A stretch of DNA of 8,377 bases, from positions 1-8,377 of the forward strand of contig BQJX01000092.1 in NCBI GenBank assembly GCA_021604925.1, in the 5' to 3' direction. A program made the translations under genes and the position numbers. This DNA comes from Gemmatimonadota bacterium (GTDB lineage Bacteria; ARS69). How positions within the stretch are numbered: the stretch's first letter is position 1; each line of letters starts with the position of its first letter. The notes under the pieces were generated by a model. The model was not told the DNA's origin. It saw only the letters and a program-made list of their open reading frames with translations, and did not search any database. Below, piece after piece: positions 6,164 to 8,377 of the stretch.

Positions 6164-6504
6164 CGATGACCTCCTAGTTCAACTTGCCTCCTTGACTACG
6201 GCCTACGAACACATGAAGCCATCAGGAGCGCGATCGGATCAAGTAGAATCGAGAGAACCTGAGGCGAGGTTTCCGGTGCCGCCCAACATCTCGTGCTGTC
6301 CTTGCGTTCTTTCGCTACAGGCGCCCCGTGTCGCGAGATCTCCCTTGCGTTGGCCGATCTCTTCCATGTCCATCAACGACGCGACACACGACGACCATGG
6401 CGATTCCTGGATTGACTCATTCTCCTTGTAATTGACTGGATCCAAGTCGGCCACGCGAGGTATTCATCGTGACGTACTAACAACCCAACCCCACAGAGGA
6501 CACG
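6164..6504. other. Divergent intergenic region
   Basis: This separates the leftward genes from the rightward pair and should hold promoters in both directions, but I find no convincing -35/-10 pair. ATTGACT occurs twice exactly 20 bases apart (6411-6417, 6431-6437), which could be a -35-like element or a protein site repeated on the same DNA face. GAGATCTC is an 8-base palindrome near 6337. A minus-strand ORF of 71 codons starting at GTG (6454-6239) fits in the gap; it has no clear ribosome binding site, and I regard it as unproven. Confidence 0.4.
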
Positions 6505-6750
6505 ATGATGAAGAAGCACGAAGAGATCGTCGCCGAACTTGAAGAACTGAAGGCCCAGATCCGCGAGGCCCTCGACCAGGCGAAGCAGCATCTTCGCGAC
6601 GCCGGCGGGATGATCGGCGAGCGAGCGCGGCGCACTTGGATCGCCCACATCGAGATGGCGCTCGATCACGACCACGAGTGGATGGGCGGGGGCTGCGACA
6701 CGACGATGCAGGATACGCTGGAGGAACTGGCGAACGCGGAGGACGACTGA
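6505..6750 (+). CDS. Hypothetical coiled-coil-like protein, 81 aa
   Basis: A small plus-strand protein of unknown function. It starts MMKKHEEIVAELEELKAQIR, with Ile/Leu residues spaced in heptad fashion over residues 5-35 that suggest a helical coiled coil, followed by RRTWIAHIEMALDHDHEWMG (42-61) and an acidic end (DTLEELANAEDD). AGAGGA lies 4 bases before the first ATG (6505) and 7 before the second (6508), so either Met may start it. The TGA stop is one base before the ATG of the next gene, so the two are almost certainly co-translated. GC-rich third codon positions support real coding. Confidence 0.7.
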   Translation: MMKKHEEIVAELEELKAQIREALDQAKQHLRDAGGMIGERARRTWIAHIEMALDHDHEWMGGGCDTTMQDTLEELANAEDD

Positions 6751-6751
6751 C

Positions 6752-7000
6752 ATGCGACTCGACATCAAGCAGACCGGCGAGCACGCCTACGCCGTCCGCA
6801 CCGACGCTGGCCGGGAACTCGGCATCGTGAGGCTCGTCGATGTGGTGCGACGCAAGCCGACATGGGACGGGTGCCAGTTCCGATTCCCGACCACGACCCG
6901 AGTCTGGATGATCGACGGCTATCCGACGCGGGAGTTCGGGAACCGGGATGCGGCGATCGAGGGGTTGAAGTGGATGGCGGGGAGGAGTGGTCGGATCTGA
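6752..7000 (+). CDS. Hypothetical protein, 82 aa
   Basis: Unknown small protein, second in a tight plus-strand pair; its ATG follows the upstream TGA after one base. It starts MRLDIKQTGEHAYAVRTDAG, continues GRELGIVRLVDVVRRKPTW (residues 20-38), then TTTRVWMIDGYPTREFGNRD (47-66) and ends with the basic WMAGRSGRI. The alternation of polar and hydrophobic residues suggests a mostly beta fold, and the phrase RDAAIEGLKW near the end looks like a helix. No catalytic motif is visible. A stem-loop with a T-run downstream (7024-7051) may end the transcript. Coupling to the coiled-coil-like protein hints that the two act together. Confidence 0.68.
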   Translation: MRLDIKQTGEHAYAVRTDAGRELGIVRLVDVVRRKPTWDGCQFRFPTTTRVWMIDGYPTREFGNRDAAIEGLKWMAGRSGRI

Positions 7001-7023
7001 ATGTGAGACTTGGGAGATTGACC

Positions 7024-7051
7024 TCCTCTACGAAGAGGATCTAGTCTTTTT
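7024..7051 (+). terminator. Possible rho-independent terminator after the 82-aa gene
   Basis: TCCTCT (7024-7029) pairs with AGAGGA (7034-7039) around a four-base ACGA loop. A run of five T (7047-7051) comes seven bases after the stem. The hairpin is short and the T-run is slightly far, so it may be a weak terminator. It sits 24 bases past the stop of the 82-aa gene, where one is expected. Confidence 0.42.
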
Positions 7052-7131
7052 CCTTCGGGACGCTGATTGCAACTCGTGGAAATGCTCTGCTCATCGAATT
7101 AGCAACTCAGCAGGACGGAAGGAGGTTCGGC

Positions 7132-7716
7132 TTGTCAGAGAAAACATGGGTGGAGGGGCTGTCGAGGCTTCTTGAGCAAGGGTGCCAACATTGCTCGGGC
7201 GCCACGGCGACCGTTCGTGTTGCGTCTCATCAGCGCCTTGCGTACGGCCATGAGACACAGTCGTATGGAGTCGGCAGTCCTGAGACAGAGACCTCGGTCT
7301 ACGAGACTGATCTGCTCGTCACGGATCACCAGACGGACAATAATAGCTGGACGCCTAGAGTCGTCATCGAGGGGAAACTGGGGTCCGTTACCACACACGA
7401 CGCCTTGACGTACAGCGCAAAAGCTGCAACCCATAAGAACGTGCATCCATACCTACGCTATGGACTGCTAATCGGCAGTTGGGGTGACTCGCCCTTGCCC
7501 GCCCGCGTCTTCCGACATGGTGTGCACTTCGACTTCATCGCCGTTTGGAGTGGCGAGGATCCAACAACGCGGGAATGGGAAGTGCTTACACAGATCGTCA
7601 CGACCGAGATCAAGGTTTCGCGACAAATCCAGGAATTTCTGCGCGACAGTCGTCGGAAACACCGAGCGAGGTATTCCGTTGTGCACCGTGAGATGCGCTT
7701 CTTTGACTCTCCCTAA
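7132..7716 (+). CDS. PD-(D/E)XK nuclease-like protein, restriction-endonuclease type (194 aa)
   Basis: The start is TTG at 7132, behind AGGAGG at 6 bases, the best-placed ribosome binding site on this strand; no ATG upstream competes. The core signature of PD-(D/E)XK nucleases is visible: Asp60 in YETDLLVTD (57-65), then Glu80-Gly-Lys82 in RVVIEGKLG (76-84), each at the end of a hydrophobic strand, followed by a helix (ALTYSAKAATHKN, 91-103) and a strand LRYGLLIGS (108-116). These residues bind Mg2+ and cut DNA in the family. The N-terminus has C18-x2-C21 near a His, and the C-terminus is basic (RDSRRKHRAR). Length suits a small restriction enzyme or repair-type nuclease. It has no adjacent methyltransferase partner on this strand and converges with another nuclease-like gene. 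Its codons look less GC-biased than the neighbours', suggesting recent acquisition. Substrate and role are unknown. Confidence 0.8.
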   Translation: MSEKTWVEGLSRLLEQGCQHCSGATATVRVASHQRLAYGHETQSYGVGSPETETSVYETDLLVTDHQTDNNSWTPRVVIEGKLGSVTTHDALTYSAKAATHKNVHPYLRYGLLIGSWGDSPLPARVFRHGVHFDFIAVWSGEDPTTREWEVLTQIVTTEIKVSRQIQEFLRDSRRKHRARYSVVHREMRFFDSP

Positions 7717-7799
7717 CACGCTAGAGAGATCTATCCGTTCCGATAGTGCGACACGGCGAATTTTCGCGGCGGCGCTGCTGGAGCGATAGATGTGAGACA
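7717..7799. other. Convergent intergenic gap
   Basis: Between the two convergent nuclease-like genes. CTATC/GATAG (7731-7735, 7742-7746; six-base loop) and GATGT/ACATC (7789-7793, 7797-7801; three-base loop, overlapping the stop of the left-facing gene) are weak hairpins. There is no proper T-run, so a terminator is not certain. Confidence 0.25.
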
Positions 7800-8363
7800 T
7801 CATTCCGGGCTCGGCGGTGGCAAGGAGGGTAACACCGCCCGAACCGTCGGTGCCAAATCGATCTGCGCTATCGGGCCCCGGGCGATCTTCTTGAGTGCTG
7901 AGAGCCCGATCGTCTTCTGGTCTGAAACGTGGCGTGCGAGCATCGACGTGGATGCCACGTAAAACTCCCATTGGTCCAGCTCGAGCGGGTTGACCGTGGT
8001 TTGGTCCATGTGGCTCAGCAAGCAGAATATATAGACGTCGGCGTGCCTTTGGACATTCTCCATGAGAGTATTCGTCTTGGGGTCCCAAGCTCGAGCGGGT
8101 CGAATGCTGAAACGGATTGAAGACGGACCACGTTGCGACCAACTTTGCACGTAGGCGGCTGACTTGACCTCGACTCGGATCCCGTTGACCGTCTTCAGAT
8201 CGTACGGAGCCCAGTCGTCCCGGACGCCATCAGCGACGCCAAGGGCGACGGCGACCATGTATTCTGCGAGTATTCCTCGCTGCGTGTTCCCAACGAGGTC
8301 TGATCCTGACCATCTCCAAAAGTCGATTAATGCGGGTCCAATCGGCTGCCCGCCGCTGGTCAT
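7800..8363 (-). CDS. PD-(D/E)XK nuclease-like protein, conserved hypothetical (187 aa)
   Basis: The protein has a nuclease-fold layout: GNTQRGILAEYMVAVALG (residues 25-42, a helix with the conserved Glu34), then Asp55 in WAPYDLKTVNG and Glu65-Val-Lys67 in GIRVEVKSAAYVQSW (61-75), the (D/E)XK strand. Later come RHADVYIFCLL (106-116) and DQWEFYVAST (130-139), a strand-helix part that completes the core. The Glu helix, Asp and ExK arrangement is the usual active site of Mg2+-dependent DNA nucleases. I believe similar proteins are widespread conserved hypotheticals in bacteria and mobile elements, but cannot name a family. The start is ATG 8363, close to the window edge; AGAG-like bases precede it but no strong ribosome binding site. 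It faces the other nuclease-like gene (7132-7716). An orphan restriction-like or repair role is possible. Confidence 0.82.
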   Translation of the reverse strand: MTSGGQPIGPALIDFWRWSGSDLVGNTQRGILAEYMVAVALGVADGVRDDWAPYDLKTVNGIRVEVKSAAYVQSWSQRGPSSIRFSIRPARAWDPKTNTLMENVQRHADVYIFCLLSHMDQTTVNPLELDQWEFYVASTSMLARHVSDQKTIGLSALKKIARGPIAQIDLAPTVRAVLPSLPPPSPE

Positions 8364-8377
8364 TGGCTCTTCGCCGG

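Noticed and set aside
6239..6454. Minus-strand ORF of 71 codons with GTG start in the divergent region
   Set aside because: No clear ribosome binding site and no recognised motif; overlapping frames in both directions are equally open. Left as unproven rather than annotated.
6987..7175. Plus-strand ORF of 62 codons between the 82-aa gene and the nuclease gene
   Set aside because: It overlaps the end of one gene, a terminator-like hairpin and the well-supported TTG start of the next gene, and has no ribosome binding site of its own.
7978..8100. 13-base direct repeat AGCTCGAGCGGGT at 7978-7990 and 8088-8100
   Set aside because: Both copies are inside one coding gene and code for different residues; two copies only, with no flanking similarity, so chance is likely.
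7468..8142. Minus-strand ORF of 224 codons spanning both nuclease-like genes
   Set aside because: It covers the ends of two genes with clear active-site motifs and better starts, and shows no motif of its own.
1..8377. CRISPR array, tRNA or rRNA genes, insertion-sequence ends
   Set aside because: I looked for regularly spaced repeats, tRNA cloverleaf elements and transposase motifs with inverted ends and saw none.

Overview
The window reads as part of an integrated phage or phage-like mobile element in a GC-rich bacterial chromosome. The phage-type evidence is direct: a terminase large subunit, a complete tyrosine recombinase, a ParB-domain DNA methyltransferase, a CHC2 zinc-finger primase cut by the left edge, and a small Com-like zinc protein. 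The host cannot be fixed from sequence alone. GC-rich codons, the lysine/alanine-rich histone H1-like tail on a DNA-binding protein and the variable use of Shine-Dalgarno sites would suit a planctomycete or a similar lineage, but this is a weak inference.

Layout, left to right. Positions 1-6163 are read leftwards (minus strand). In transcription order this block holds: a 94-aa unknown protein (6163-5879); a gap with an extended -10 promoter near 5809-5817; a ParB/DNA methyltransferase fusion (5723-4392); TerL (4414-3101, overlapping the methyltransferase by 23 bases); a lysine-rich protein ending in a recombinase-type core-binding domain (2937-2260); a full tyrosine recombinase (2182-1301); about 500 bases without a confident gene; the Com-like protein (789-619); about 310 bases without a confident gene; and the N-terminus of a DnaG-type primase (309 to the edge). 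The primase and Com-like genes are easy to miss, one because it runs off the edge and the other because it is short.

Positions 6164-6504 are a divergent intergenic region. To its right lies a tight pair of unknown small genes on the plus strand (6505-6750, 6752-7000) followed by a possible terminator. Then come two proteins with PD-(D/E)XK nuclease signatures, facing each other: 7132-7716 (+, TTG start behind a strong ribosome binding site) and 7800-8363 (-).

The leftward genes combine DNA modification, packaging motor, recombination and replication initiation, but no portal, protease or capsid gene follows TerL. Packaging and recombination genes are side by side without a head module, so either the element is arranged unusually (rearranged prophage, satellite or domesticated element) or the structural genes lie outside the window. 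The two nuclease-like genes at the right end may be accessory or defence cargo; their roles are not shown by the sequence.
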